This document shows, piece by piece, positions 1 to 5,351 of a stretch of 7,945 bases of DNA; positions within the stretch are counted from its first letter, which is position 1; each line of letters begins with the position of its first letter. The notes below the pieces were generated by a model that was not told where the DNA came from, did not search any database, and saw only the letters and a list, made by a program, of their open reading frames with translations. The stretch comes from Lachnospiraceae bacterium (GTDB taxonomy: Bacteria; Bacillota; Clostridia; Lachnospirales; Lachnospiraceae). Location: positions 1 to 7,945 of the forward strand of contig JAJQCU010000316.1 of the NCBI GenBank assembly GCA_021202575.1, read 5' to 3'. Both the position numbers and the translations under genes were made by a program.

Positions 1-29
1 TTGATAAAATACATTGTACAATGTATAAT
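1..29 (+). promoter_or_regulatory. Sigma-A-like promoter with palindromic operator in the spacer
   Basis: A -35 TTGATA (1-6) and a -10 TATAAT (24-29) are separated by exactly 17 bases. Nearly the whole spacer is an 18-bp perfect palindrome (9-26, central TTGTACAA) that runs into the first half of the -10 box. A protein bound there would exclude RNA polymerase, so this is probably the operator of a repressor encoded by the element outside the window. The likely transcription start is near base 36, and the transcript would cover the small-gene operon. Confidence 0.7.
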
Positions 30-57
30 ACATACATAAGATAAATAAAGAACAGCC

Positions 58-108
58 GGTAGCCCGAAAGGCACCACAAACCAGCGGCCATATACCTGTG
101 AGGTGGCC
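58..108 (+). promoter_or_regulatory. Structured 5' leader of the small-gene operon
   Basis: Two hairpins can form in the leader. One pairs GGT(a)GCC with GGCACC around a CGAAA loop (58-75). The other pairs GGCC-ACCT with AGGT-GGCC around GTG (86-108), with a four-base bulge on the left arm. The second buries an AGGTGG sequence that would otherwise serve the ATG at 114, which favours the better-placed start at 168 for the first gene. Confidence 0.4.
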
Positions 109-167
109 AACACATGAAAGCCAATAGTCAGGAAGATGCCGCCGGGGCGGTTCTGGAAGGAGGGAAA

Positions 168-356
168 ATGACACAGAAAAGATTATATAAGCTGGCATAT
201 GAAGGAGCCCTTCAGATCTGGGGCACGGAGCATGACAGATTGGAGGCCCGGCCCGAAAGCAGAATTGCACAGGCCAGAGAGCGGAAAGCATGGGAGGAAC
301 TGGAGTATATCACAAGCCAGTGGGCGTCATACGAGAAAGCAGCAGCAAGAGCATAA
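168..356 (+). CDS. Small protein of unknown function, first gene of the element operon
   Basis: This reading frame encodes 62 residues. I chose the ATG at 168 because AAGGAGG (157-163) precedes it by four bases. An in-frame ATG at 114 would add 18 low-information residues, and its AGGTGG can be trapped in a hairpin. The protein is predicted helical, rich in Ala, Glu and Arg, with an aromatic N-terminal patch (Tyr, Tyr, Trp) and a Trp-rich second half. No signal peptide, membrane segment, zinc site or recognisable DNA-binding motif is visible. It resembles small accessory proteins often carried by clostridial integrative elements, but I do not recognise a function. It sits directly downstream of the promoter with the palindromic operator and 47 bases before the next gene. 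Confidence 0.65.
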   Translation: MTQKRLYKLAYEGALQIWGTEHDRLEARPESRIAQARERKAWEELEYITSQWASYEKAAARA

Positions 357-366
357 AAGAACCCGT

Positions 367-395
367 CCCGGCCGGGTAAAGCCGGGAGAAAGGGG
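367..395 (+). repeat. Hairpin plus Shine-Dalgarno module, copy 1
   Basis: CCCGGC (367-372) pairs with GCCGGG (381-386) around an eight-base loop. AGAAAGGGG follows immediately and is the ribosome binding site of the gene at 404. The same arrangement, in nearly the same sequence, recurs at 694-721 upstream of the next gene, so this is a duplicated intergenic module. No U-tract follows, so it is not a plus-strand terminator. Confidence 0.6.
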
Positions 396-403
396 AAAAG
401 GAC

Positions 404-679
404 ATGACAGAGAGGATGATTGAGACCAGGGTGAAGAAACTGCAGGAGCTGGAAGGCCAGATCGCAGAGCTTCAGGAGCAGGCCGACACCATCAAAACGG
501 AGCTGAAAGCGGACATGGAGGGGAAAGGCCTGGAAGAAATCCAGACGAAACACTTTATTATCCGCTGGAAAGAGATTGTCAGCAGCAGGCTTGATGGAAA
601 GGCACTGAAAGCGGCGCTTCCGGAAATCTACAACCAGTATTGTAAGGACAGCACAAGCCGCCGGTTCACGGTAGCTTAA
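404..679 (+). CDS. Small coiled-coil protein of a mobile-element family, function unknown
   Basis: The protein has 91 residues. Residues 5-38 form a clear heptad-patterned coiled coil (repeated Leu with Gln/Glu-rich positions). After it comes a compact C-terminal part with a hydrophobic strand-like stretch (FIIRW), a basic patch, an ALPEIYNQY segment and a conserved-looking Ser-Arg-Arg-Phe tail. From memory, this coiled coil followed by an ALP-x-x-Y and a terminal SRRF resembles short proteins common in Firmicutes phages and ICEs. I cannot attach a biochemical role. The start is set by the AGAAAGGGG site eight bases upstream. It is the only one of the four small proteins with a basic C-terminal half, so nucleic-acid or partner binding is possible but unproven. 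Confidence 0.7.
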   Translation: MTERMIETRVKKLQELEGQIAELQEQADTIKTELKADMEGKGLEEIQTKHFIIRWKEIVSSRLDGKALKAALPEIYNQYCKDSTSRRFTVA

Positions 680-693
680 AGCAAATATACCCG

Positions 694-721
694 CCCGGCA
701 GGGTCAGAGCCGGGAGAAAGG
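694..721 (+). repeat. Hairpin plus Shine-Dalgarno module, copy 2
   Basis: CCCGGC (694-699) pairs with GCCGGG (709-714) around a nine-base loop, and AGAAAGG follows (715-721), eight bases before the ATG at 730. It aligns with 367-393 over its whole length with one gap and a few loop differences. Stem and ribosome binding site are identical while the loop varies, which suggests the hairpin itself is what is conserved. Confidence 0.6.
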
Positions 722-729
722 AAAATTAT

Positions 730-1074
730 ATGGAAAACTTTATTCAGAGTATGATCGATTATTTGGAGGATGCAAAGGAAGATTTAAGGCCGCGCGTTGG
801 TTACGGAGAGGACGGTCCGCTGGATGACTGCGCCGAAAAGATCAGTGAAGCGCTTACGGCGGCCAATAACTGGCAATGGGCCGTTGAGAACGGCGGCACG
901 GTCCTGCCGGCAGATATCGAGGAAACATTAGAAGATCTGCAAAGCGCACAGGACAGCGTAAAAGAGTACCTTGATAACACAGACTGGAAGGATGGCCGGG
1001 TAAGCAATGTATATGAGGCGCTGGACCGGGCAATCAGCAGGGCAGAGTCTTTCCTGGTGGATCAGGGAGAATAA
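730..1074 (+). CDS. Small, strongly acidic protein of unknown function
   Basis: The protein has 114 residues, with about 28 Asp/Glu against 9 Lys/Arg, so it is very acidic. It is predicted mostly helical, with a Trp-containing central helix (around residues 46-53), a Gly-Gly turn and a long C-terminal amphipathic region. There is no signal peptide, membrane span or cysteine pair. The start has a well-spaced AGAAAGG site within the repeated hairpin module. I do not recognise the family. Strongly acidic small proteins in mobile elements sometimes mimic DNA and inhibit host defence or regulators. That is a hypothesis from charge alone; a structural or chaperone-like role is equally open. Confidence 0.65.
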   Translation: MENFIQSMIDYLEDAKEDLRPRVGYGEDGPLDDCAEKISEALTAANNWQWAVENGGTVLPADIEETLEDLQSAQDSVKEYLDNTDWKDGRVSNVYEALDRAISRAESFLVDQGE

Positions 1075-1083
1075 AAAAGAGAG

Positions 1084-1113
1084 GCCCCTCCGGAGTTGCC
1101 GCTCCGGTGGGGC
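1084..1113 (-). terminator. Strong hairpin, reads as a terminator on the minus strand
   Basis: GCCCC-T-CCGGAG (1084-1095) pairs with CTCCGG-T-GGGGC (1102-1113), giving eleven pairs with one T-T mismatch around a six-base loop. On the plus strand no U-tract follows. On the minus strand the stem is followed, after a few bases, by a run of six T (complement of 1073-1078). It may stop antisense transcription into the operon, or act as an RNA stability element between the 730 and 1190 genes. Confidence 0.45.
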
Positions 1114-1122
1114 AAGTAACCA

Positions 1123-1140
1123 AACGCCAAATTTGGAGTT
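1123..1140. other. Imperfect palindrome upstream of the gene at 1190
   Basis: The ten-base palindrome CCAAATTTGG (1127-1136) is flanked by AAC and GTT, giving an imperfect 18-bp inverted repeat. It could be an operator or chance. I find no well-spaced -35/-10 pair next to it, so an internal promoter for the 1190 gene is not supported. A shorter GTGAC-C-GTCAC repeat lies at 1163-1173, just before the ribosome binding site. Confidence 0.25.
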
Positions 1141-1189
1141 ACAGACGCATTATAACACGCCTGTGACCGTCACGCAAGGAGGAAAAACC

Positions 1190-1441
1190 ATGAACAAGAA
1201 CCTGGAAAAAGCAATGGAAGGGGCGGGCCGCCTGAAAGCCCTTCTGTACTCATTGGAGGAAATCACAAAGGATATTGACGTTGAACCGGATGACCTGGAG
1301 GACGCCGGCAAGGCGGCGAACCTGCTTTATATGGCGGAGGAGATTTCAGAAGACCTTACAAAGAGCCTGGATGAACTGAGCGGGGACGCACGGATCTGTG
1401 ATGTTCTTCTGCTGGCGCGGGAGATACATATTAACGCATAG
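1190..1441 (+). CDS. Small acidic helical protein of unknown function, upstream of the integrase
   Basis: The protein has 83 residues. The start ATG at 1190 is preceded by AAGGAGG (1176-1182) at seven bases. The frame stays open upstream to 1007, but that stretch covers the hairpin at 1084-1113 and overlaps the preceding gene, so I reject the longer form. It has about 20 Asp/Glu against 9 Lys/Arg and is predicted all-helical, with Leu-rich amphipathic repeats and one Cys near the C-terminus. Excisionases often sit in this position before an integrase. However, I see no winged-helix or helix-turn-helix pattern, and the acidity argues against DNA binding, so I do not call it Xis. Confidence 0.65.
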   Translation: MNKNLEKAMEGAGRLKALLYSLEEITKDIDVEPDDLEDAGKAANLLYMAEEISEDLTKSLDELSGDARICDVLLLAREIHINA

Positions 1442-1448
1442 AGAAAAA

Positions 1449-1470
1449 GGGAGCGGGGCGGCCTGCTCCC
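1449..1470 (-). terminator. Hairpin before the integrase, reads as a terminator on the minus strand
   Basis: GGGAGC (1449-1454) pairs with GCTCCC (1465-1470) around a ten-base loop. On the minus strand the stem is followed directly by five T (complement of 1444-1448), a classic intrinsic terminator. On the plus strand it lies between the 1190 gene and the integrase with no U-tract, so it should not stop operon transcription. Confidence 0.45.
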
Positions 1471-1501
1471 CATTACCAGGGACATGAAAGGCGGTGTTTA
1501 T

Positions 1502-2713
1502 ATGGCGACAAAAAGAACTGACAGCAAAAAGCGGAATTTAAAGACCGGCGAAGGGCAGCGCGAAGATGGCCGGTATTATTATCGCTACACTGACTTACTC
1601 GGCAAGCGCAAAATGGTTTATGCTCTGACACTGGCTGATCTGAGGGAAAAGGAAAAGCGGATTGCCCGTGACCTGGAAGACGGCATAGACAGCGAAAAAG
1701 GAGAAATGACGCTGAATGAGCTTTTCGATTTGTACATGGGGACAAAGACAAAACTGAAGGATAACACAAGGAGAAATTATCATGTTATATGGAACAGCTA
1801 TGTCAAGGAAACCGATTTGGGAGAAATGAAGATTTCAGCTATCCGGAATGTTCATATCCTGAATTTCTACGGCAAAATGAGCAAAGAGGATTTTTCAGCC
1901 GGGACACAGCAAAATGTACACATGCTTTTAAATGCCATGTTTAAAATGGCCGTGAAGTCAGATTATATCAGGAAGAACCCGGCAGACGGAGCCGCAAAAG
2001 AGATCAGCGGGAAAAGAAAGGAGCGCAAGGCGTTGACAAGAAAAGAACAGGCAATATTAATGAATTTTGTAGAAGAGAGCAGCACATATAAGGTATACTG
2101 GCCGCTGCTCACAGTGTTTTTAAACACAGGCCTGAGGGAAGGGGAATTATGCGGCCTGAGGTGGAAAGATGTTGATTTCAAGGAGGGCGTGATTCATGTC
2201 CGGCAGCAGCTTCTTTACCGGAACTATGGGGATGGCTACAAATATCATTTACAGAGCTTAAAAACGTCCTGTTCCATGCGGGATATACCTATAACGGCAG
2301 AATGCAGGAAAGCTCTCAAAATGCAGCGTGAATATGATCTCCTGTTGAACATCAAACGGCAGGAAGTGGAAGGGGTAAGGGATTTTGTATTTATCAACCA
2401 GGAAGGGAAACCAAATGTAAACCAGCGCCTCTATACTTTGTTCAAGAGCATTGTCAGAAAGTATAATGCCGGGGAAATGGAACGGGCCAAAAAAGAAAAG
2501 CGTGATCCGGTACTGCTGCCGTATTTCTCCTGTCATATCCTGAGGCACTGCTTCGCGTCCAGGATGGCGGAATCGGGGATTGAACCGAAGACGCTGCAGC
2601 TTCTTATGGGACATACAGACATTGGAACCACAATGAACATTTACACTAACCTGGATTTTGAGGAGGTAAAGAAACAGGTTGCGAACGCTGAAAAATATAT
2701 GAATGTCGTGTAA
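1502..2713 (+). CDS. int: Tyrosine recombinase / integrase, Tn916 Int type
   Basis: This enzyme catalyses site-specific insertion and, with an excisionase, removal of the element by cutting and rejoining DNA through a phosphotyrosine link. At 403 residues it matches the length of Tn916 Int. The N-terminal part (about 10-55), with a KTGEGQREDGRYYYRY stretch, fits the arm-type DNA-binding domain. Residues 70-165 fit the core-binding helical domain and 175-395 the catalytic domain. The catalytic set is complete: Arg212 (in TGLREGEL), Lys254, His345 and Arg348 (HILRH), His371 (GH) and the nucleophile Tyr381. I chose the ATG at 1502 because AAAGGCGGTG lies about eight bases upstream; an in-frame ATG at 1484 would add six residues and lacks a good site. 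It closes the element operon and is followed by a terminator. Confidence 0.95.
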   Translation: MATKRTDSKKRNLKTGEGQREDGRYYYRYTDLLGKRKMVYALTLADLREKEKRIARDLEDGIDSEKGEMTLNELFDLYMGTKTKLKDNTRRNYHVIWNSYVKETDLGEMKISAIRNVHILNFYGKMSKEDFSAGTQQNVHMLLNAMFKMAVKSDYIRKNPADGAAKEISGKRKERKALTRKEQAILMNFVEESSTYKVYWPLLTVFLNTGLREGELCGLRWKDVDFKEGVIHVRQQLLYRNYGDGYKYHLQSLKTSCSMRDIPITAECRKALKMQREYDLLLNIKRQEVEGVRDFVFINQEGKPNVNQRLYTLFKSIVRKYNAGEMERAKKEKRDPVLLPYFSCHILRHCFASRMAESGIEPKTLQLLMGHTDIGTTMNIYTNLDFEEVKKQVANAEKYMNVV

Positions 2714-2726
2714 GATCGGACGTGTG

Positions 2727-2764
2727 GCCGCTGCTGGGAGGGTGTTTTCAGCGGCGGTCTTTTT
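2727..2764 (+). terminator. Intrinsic terminator of the integrase operon
   Basis: GCCGCTG (2727-2733) pairs perfectly with CAGCGGC (2749-2755) around a 15-base loop, followed by GGTC and a run of five T ending at 2764. It begins 14 bases after the integrase stop codon and would separate element transcription from the host gene ilvE. Confidence 0.7.
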
Positions 2765-2779
2765 ATGACTTTCCGGAGC

Positions 2780-2801
2780 AAATGGTGTAAAAATGGTGTA
2801 A
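2780..2801. repeat. Tandem 11-bp repeat, possible recombinase arm-binding site
   Basis: AAATGGTGTAA occurs twice with no gap (2780-2790 and 2791-2801), and a partial third copy (AATG) follows. Short direct repeats just inside the element end are typical binding sites for the N-terminal domain of Tn916-type integrases. The position, 67 bases after the integrase stop, fits. No core crossover sequence can be defined because the other end of the element is not in the window. Confidence 0.45.
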
Positions 2802-2811
2802 AATGCCCCGT

Positions 2812-2827
2812 TTCTGAAAAATCAGAA
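2812..2827. other. Small AT-rich inverted repeat near the element-host junction
   Basis: TTCTGA (2812-2817) pairs with TCAGAA (2822-2827) around AAAA. A second weak inverted repeat, TTTCC/GGAAA, lies at 2835-2854. Both fall between the tandem repeat and the ilvE promoter. They could be part of the attachment site or of ilvE regulation; neither is demonstrated. Confidence 0.25.
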
Positions 2828-2878
2828 TTTCAACTTTCCTTTATTTACGGGAAATTCGGGCACTTAGTTTCAAAGTTA

Positions 2879-2907
2879 TTGACTTTTCCGGGCAAAAGGT
2901 AGATAAT
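2879..2907 (+). promoter_or_regulatory. Sigma-A-like promoter of ilvE
   Basis: A -35 TTGACT (2879-2884) and a -10 GATAAT (2902-2907) are 17 bases apart, predicting a start near 2914 and a leader of about 72 bases. The leader is too short for a T-box or a typical leucine-type attenuator, and I see no terminator hairpin in it. Confidence 0.65.
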
Positions 2908-2985
2908 TGTGAAGGACTGAGGTCAGGCGGTTTTCGGGGCCGGACTGATGACAAATAAATCCTATACGTAAGGAGAGCCTGTAAA

Positions 2986-4011
2986 ATGGAAAAGAAAAAT
3001 ATTGACTGGTCCAACATTGGATTTGGATACATTCAGAGTGATTACCGTTATGTATCAAATTATAAAAACGGCGCCTGGGACGAGGGCGCGATTACCGCGG
3101 ATGCGAATATTGTCCTGAATGAGTGCGCCGGAGTGCTGCAGTATGCCCAGACGGTTTTTGAGGGCTTGAAGGCCTATACCACGGAGGATGGCCGCATTGT
3201 CACCTTCCGCCCGGATTTAAACGCGGAGCGCCTGGAGAGCAGTGCGAAGAGACTGGAGATGCCCGTATTTCCGAAGGAGCGCTTTGTGGACGCCGTCACA
3301 CAGCTGGTGGCCGCCAATGAGGCTTCCGTTCCGCCCTATGGTTCCGGCGCGACTTTGTACATCCGTCCTTACATTTTCGGCACCAATCCTGTGATCGGGG
3401 TGAAGCCTGCGGACGAGTATCAGTTCCGGGCCTTTGTCACTCCGGTTGGCCCTTATTTCAAGGGCGGCATCAAGCCTCTGACCATCTGCGTCAGCGACTT
3501 TGACCGCGCGGCTCCCCGCGGCACCGGCAATATCAAGGCCGGGTTGAATTACGCCATGAGCCTTCACGCCATTGTGACCGCTCACGCCAACGGCTTTAAT
3601 GAGAATATGTACCTTGACCCGGCGACCCGCACGAAGGTGGAGGAAACCGGCGGCGCCAACTTCCTGTTTGTCACAAAGAGCGGCAAGGTGGTAACGCCAA
3701 AGTCTGATTCTATCCTGCCCTCCATCACCAGACGCTCCCTCGTCTATGTGGCACAGCACTATCTGGGCCTTGAGGTGGAGGAGAGGGAAGTGCTCTTTTC
3801 CGAGATGGAGGATATGGCGGAGTGCGGCCTCTGCGGTACGGCGGCCGTGATTTCCCCGGTGGGCAAGATCGTGGACCACGGCAGGGAAATCTGCCTGCCC
3901 AGCGGCATGACGGAAATGGGACCGATCACAAAGAAGCTGTATGACACACTGACCGGCATCCAGATGGGCCGCATCGAGGATCCCGAGGTCTGGATTCACG
4001 TTATCAAATAA
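2986..4011 (+). CDS. ilvE: Branched-chain-amino-acid aminotransferase
   Basis: This cytoplasmic PLP enzyme transfers the amino group between glutamate and the keto acids of leucine, isoleucine and valine, the last step of their synthesis. The 341-residue protein belongs to fold-type IV class IV aminotransferases, in the longer, mammalian-BCAT-like subgroup. The PLP lysine is Lys184 in GTGNIKAGLNYA. Other family signatures are the VFEGLKAY segment (57-64), YIRPYIFGTNP (125-135), the VEETGGANFLF stretch (218-228) with the cofactor-ring glutamate, and CGLCGTAAVISP (280-291). The CxxC here precedes the position of the redox CxxC of human BCAT, so it is probably not the same switch. AAGGAG (2970-2975) marks the start. 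The stop is two bases before the next gene, indicating co-transcription. Confidence 0.95.
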   Translation: MEKKNIDWSNIGFGYIQSDYRYVSNYKNGAWDEGAITADANIVLNECAGVLQYAQTVFEGLKAYTTEDGRIVTFRPDLNAERLESSAKRLEMPVFPKERFVDAVTQLVAANEASVPPYGSGATLYIRPYIFGTNPVIGVKPADEYQFRAFVTPVGPYFKGGIKPLTICVSDFDRAAPRGTGNIKAGLNYAMSLHAIVTAHANGFNENMYLDPATRTKVEETGGANFLFVTKSGKVVTPKSDSILPSITRRSLVYVAQHYLGLEVEEREVLFSEMEDMAECGLCGTAAVISPVGKIVDHGREICLPSGMTEMGPITKKLYDTLTGIQMGRIEDPEVWIHVIK

Positions 4012-4013
4012 TT

Positions 4014-5090
4014 ATGCGATTAAAAATCAGAAAAATATGTCTGCCCCTGCTGTCCGCGGCGCTGCTGGTACTGTCTCTCACCGCCTGCTCCAGTAAGGTG
4101 GTGCTGACAGCCGGCCTTGGCAAAAATGAGATTTTCCGCGTGGGAAATGAAAGCGCCACCACCACGGAGTTTGGCCTGTATCTGGCGGCCATCGCCTGGG
4201 ACTATGAGAGCGTCTACGGTTCGGAATTCTGGGACATCGAGACCGGGGAAGGCACAACCATGGTGGACAACTGCAAGGATCTGGCCCTGGCCCAGCTGTC
4301 CCGGCTGAAGGTGATGAAGCTTCTGGCCCAGGAGTACAGCCTGACCCTGAACGAAGAGGAGGAGGAGCTGGCGGCTCTGGCCGCGGAGCGGTTTATGGAC
4401 AGCCTTTCTGAGGAAGCGGCAGAGGCGCTGGGTTTAAGTCTGGATGGATCCGAGGTGCTTGAGCTTTACGAGGAAAAACTGCTGTCGGACAAGCTTTACG
4501 CGTACCTGATCAAGGACGTCAACCCGGAGATCAGTGATGATGAGGCCAGAATTGTGACGGTTCAGCATATTCTGCTGAAGACCTATACCGTGGATGAAAA
4601 CGGCAACCGCCAGGAGATTAGCGAGGAGGAGAAATCCCGCCTGTACGCCAAGGCCGAGGAAATCAGGGAGCTTGCCCTGGAGGGTGAGAGCTTTGAGAGC
4701 CTGATCACCAAATACAGCGAGGATACCAAGAGCACCTACTCCTTTGGCAAGGGAGAGATGGAGGAAAGCTTTGAGAACACCGCCTTTGAGCTGGAAACGG
4801 ACGAGATCAGCCACGTGACCGTGACCAGCCACGGCTACCATATCATCAAATGTATTTCCACCCTGGACAGGGAGGCCACCGACCAGAATAAGCAGACCCT
4901 GCTTTTGCAGCGCAAGGCCGAAGCCTTCGGCGAGACCTACAACGCCTTCGTCGCCGATATGGAGCCGGAGCTGAATCAGGAGGTGCTGGATTCCTTTGAA
5001 CTTGTGGACTTTGACCTGACAGGCGAAATCCTCTTCCTGGACATCTACGGGGAGCTCACCGCTGACTACGAGCCAACAATTCAAAGCTAA
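4014..5090 (+). CDS. PrsA-like peptidyl-prolyl isomerase lipoprotein
   Basis: This is a predicted extracellular, membrane-anchored foldase that speeds cis-trans proline isomerisation in secreted proteins. The 358-residue product starts with a lipoprotein signal: basic MRLKIRK, a hydrophobic core, and the lipobox LTAC with Cys25 as the lipidated residue. Residues 40-175 form a helical SurA/PrsA-type chaperone region. Residues 180-280 form a parvulin domain, with the VQHILLK strand (183-189), the FESLITKYSED helix, an SFGKGEM loop and the terminal GYHIIK strand (274-279). The C-terminal tail is acidic. No Shine-Dalgarno sequence precedes the ATG at 4014. It lies two bases after the ilvE stop, so translation is probably coupled to ilvE. 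The pairing with ilvE looks like shared transcription rather than shared pathway. Confidence 0.85.
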   Translation: MRLKIRKICLPLLSAALLVLSLTACSSKVVLTAGLGKNEIFRVGNESATTTEFGLYLAAIAWDYESVYGSEFWDIETGEGTTMVDNCKDLALAQLSRLKVMKLLAQEYSLTLNEEEEELAALAAERFMDSLSEEAAEALGLSLDGSEVLELYEEKLLSDKLYAYLIKDVNPEISDDEARIVTVQHILLKTYTVDENGNRQEISEEEKSRLYAKAEEIRELALEGESFESLITKYSEDTKSTYSFGKGEMEESFENTAFELETDEISHVTVTSHGYHIIKCISTLDREATDQNKQTLLLQRKAEAFGETYNAFVADMEPELNQEVLDSFELVDFDLTGEILFLDIYGELTADYEPTIQS

Positions 5091-5227
5091 CTTCGGGGCC
5101 GCCTGGCCGCGGCTGTGCCTCAGAGGAAAGTTCTCTTCCCGGTTGAGGAGCAGTATCGCATCCTGCTGTTAAGCATTTTCCCCAAGGAAGAGAGGAAACT
5201 TCACAAAATTTTAATATTTGATTCATT
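5091..5227 (+). other. Intergenic region with nested inverted repeats, no gene
   Basis: No convincing reading frame lies here. TCTCTTCC (5132-5139) can pair with GGAAGAGA (5186-5193), enclosing an AGCAG/CTGCT stem (5149-5153 with 5163-5167). CCTCA/TGAGG (5118-5122 with 5144-5148) is a competing pairing. None is followed by a clean U-tract, so I cannot name a terminator for the ilvE-foldase transcript. The last 25 bases are AT-rich and lead into the CIRCE element. Confidence 0.4.
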
Positions 5228-5233
5228 AAAATA

Positions 5234-5260
5234 TTAGCACTCAACCGCAATGAGTGCTAA
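5234..5260. promoter_or_regulatory. CIRCE element, HrcA operator of htpG
   Basis: TTAGCACTC (5234-5242), nine bases, then GAGTGCTAA (5252-5260) match the CIRCE consensus without a mismatch. The inverted symmetry extends outward to 15-base arms (5228-5242 and 5252-5266). CIRCE is bound by the repressor HrcA, which is released on heat shock when GroE becomes busy with unfolded protein. Its position nine bases upstream of the htpG -35 box implies HrcA control of this Hsp90. Confidence 0.95.
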
Positions 5261-5268
5261 TATTTTTG

Positions 5269-5297
5269 TTGACTTTTTTAAAATCCGGGATTAAAAT
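5269..5297 (+). promoter_or_regulatory. Sigma-A-like promoter of htpG
   Basis: A -35 TTGACT (5269-5274) and a -10 TAAAAT (5292-5297) have a 17-base spacer and follow directly after CIRCE. The predicted start is near 5304, leaving a leader of about 48 bases. CIRCE lies upstream of the -35 rather than over the start site, so repression may act by blocking polymerase access from upstream. Confidence 0.7.
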
Positions 5298-5351
5298 GGC
5301 TTTAATTTGTGACGGACAATTCCGGAAACTTAAATGAAATAGGAGGCAAAT

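Larger units (their letters stand above)
1..2810 (+). mobile_element. Right end of an integrative element (ICE or prophage-like), partial
   Basis: The block holds a run of small same-strand genes with no housekeeping function, followed by a complete Tn916-type tyrosine recombinase, a terminator and a tandem repeat, and then a normal host biosynthetic gene with its own promoter. An integrase as the last gene at the junction is the usual layout of integrative elements. The left boundary lies outside the window. The right boundary is not defined by a visible core repeat and is placed only approximately, just after the tandem repeat. No conjugation, replication or structural phage gene is visible, so ICE and prophage cannot be told apart. 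Confidence 0.6.

Noticed and set aside
114..167. Earlier ATG for the first small gene
   Set aside because: Its AGGTGG site can be trapped in a hairpin and the extra residues look non-coding. AAGGAGG before the ATG at 168 is stronger. It is not fully excluded.
1007..1189. N-terminal extension of the gene at 1190
   Set aside because: It overlaps the preceding gene and reads through a strong hairpin, while a good AAGGAGG site supports the internal ATG.
1190..1441. Excisionase (Xis) upstream of the integrase
   Set aside because: The position fits, but the protein is acidic and shows no winged-helix or helix-turn-helix pattern.
2908..2985. T-box or leader-peptide attenuator for ilvE
   Set aside because: The leader is only about 72 bases, with no T-box core, no run of branched-chain codons and no terminator hairpin.
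3823..3834. CxxC in IlvE as a redox switch like that of human BCAT
   Set aside because: Aligned by the GTA..PV block, the human CxxC falls several residues later, so the two cysteine pairs are not equivalent.
3217..3999. Long minus-strand open frame of 260 codons opposite ilvE
   Set aside because: It lies entirely antisense to a gene with clear catalytic motifs. It has no ribosome binding site, and its His/Gly/Arg-rich composition is typical of a shadow frame in GC-rich DNA.
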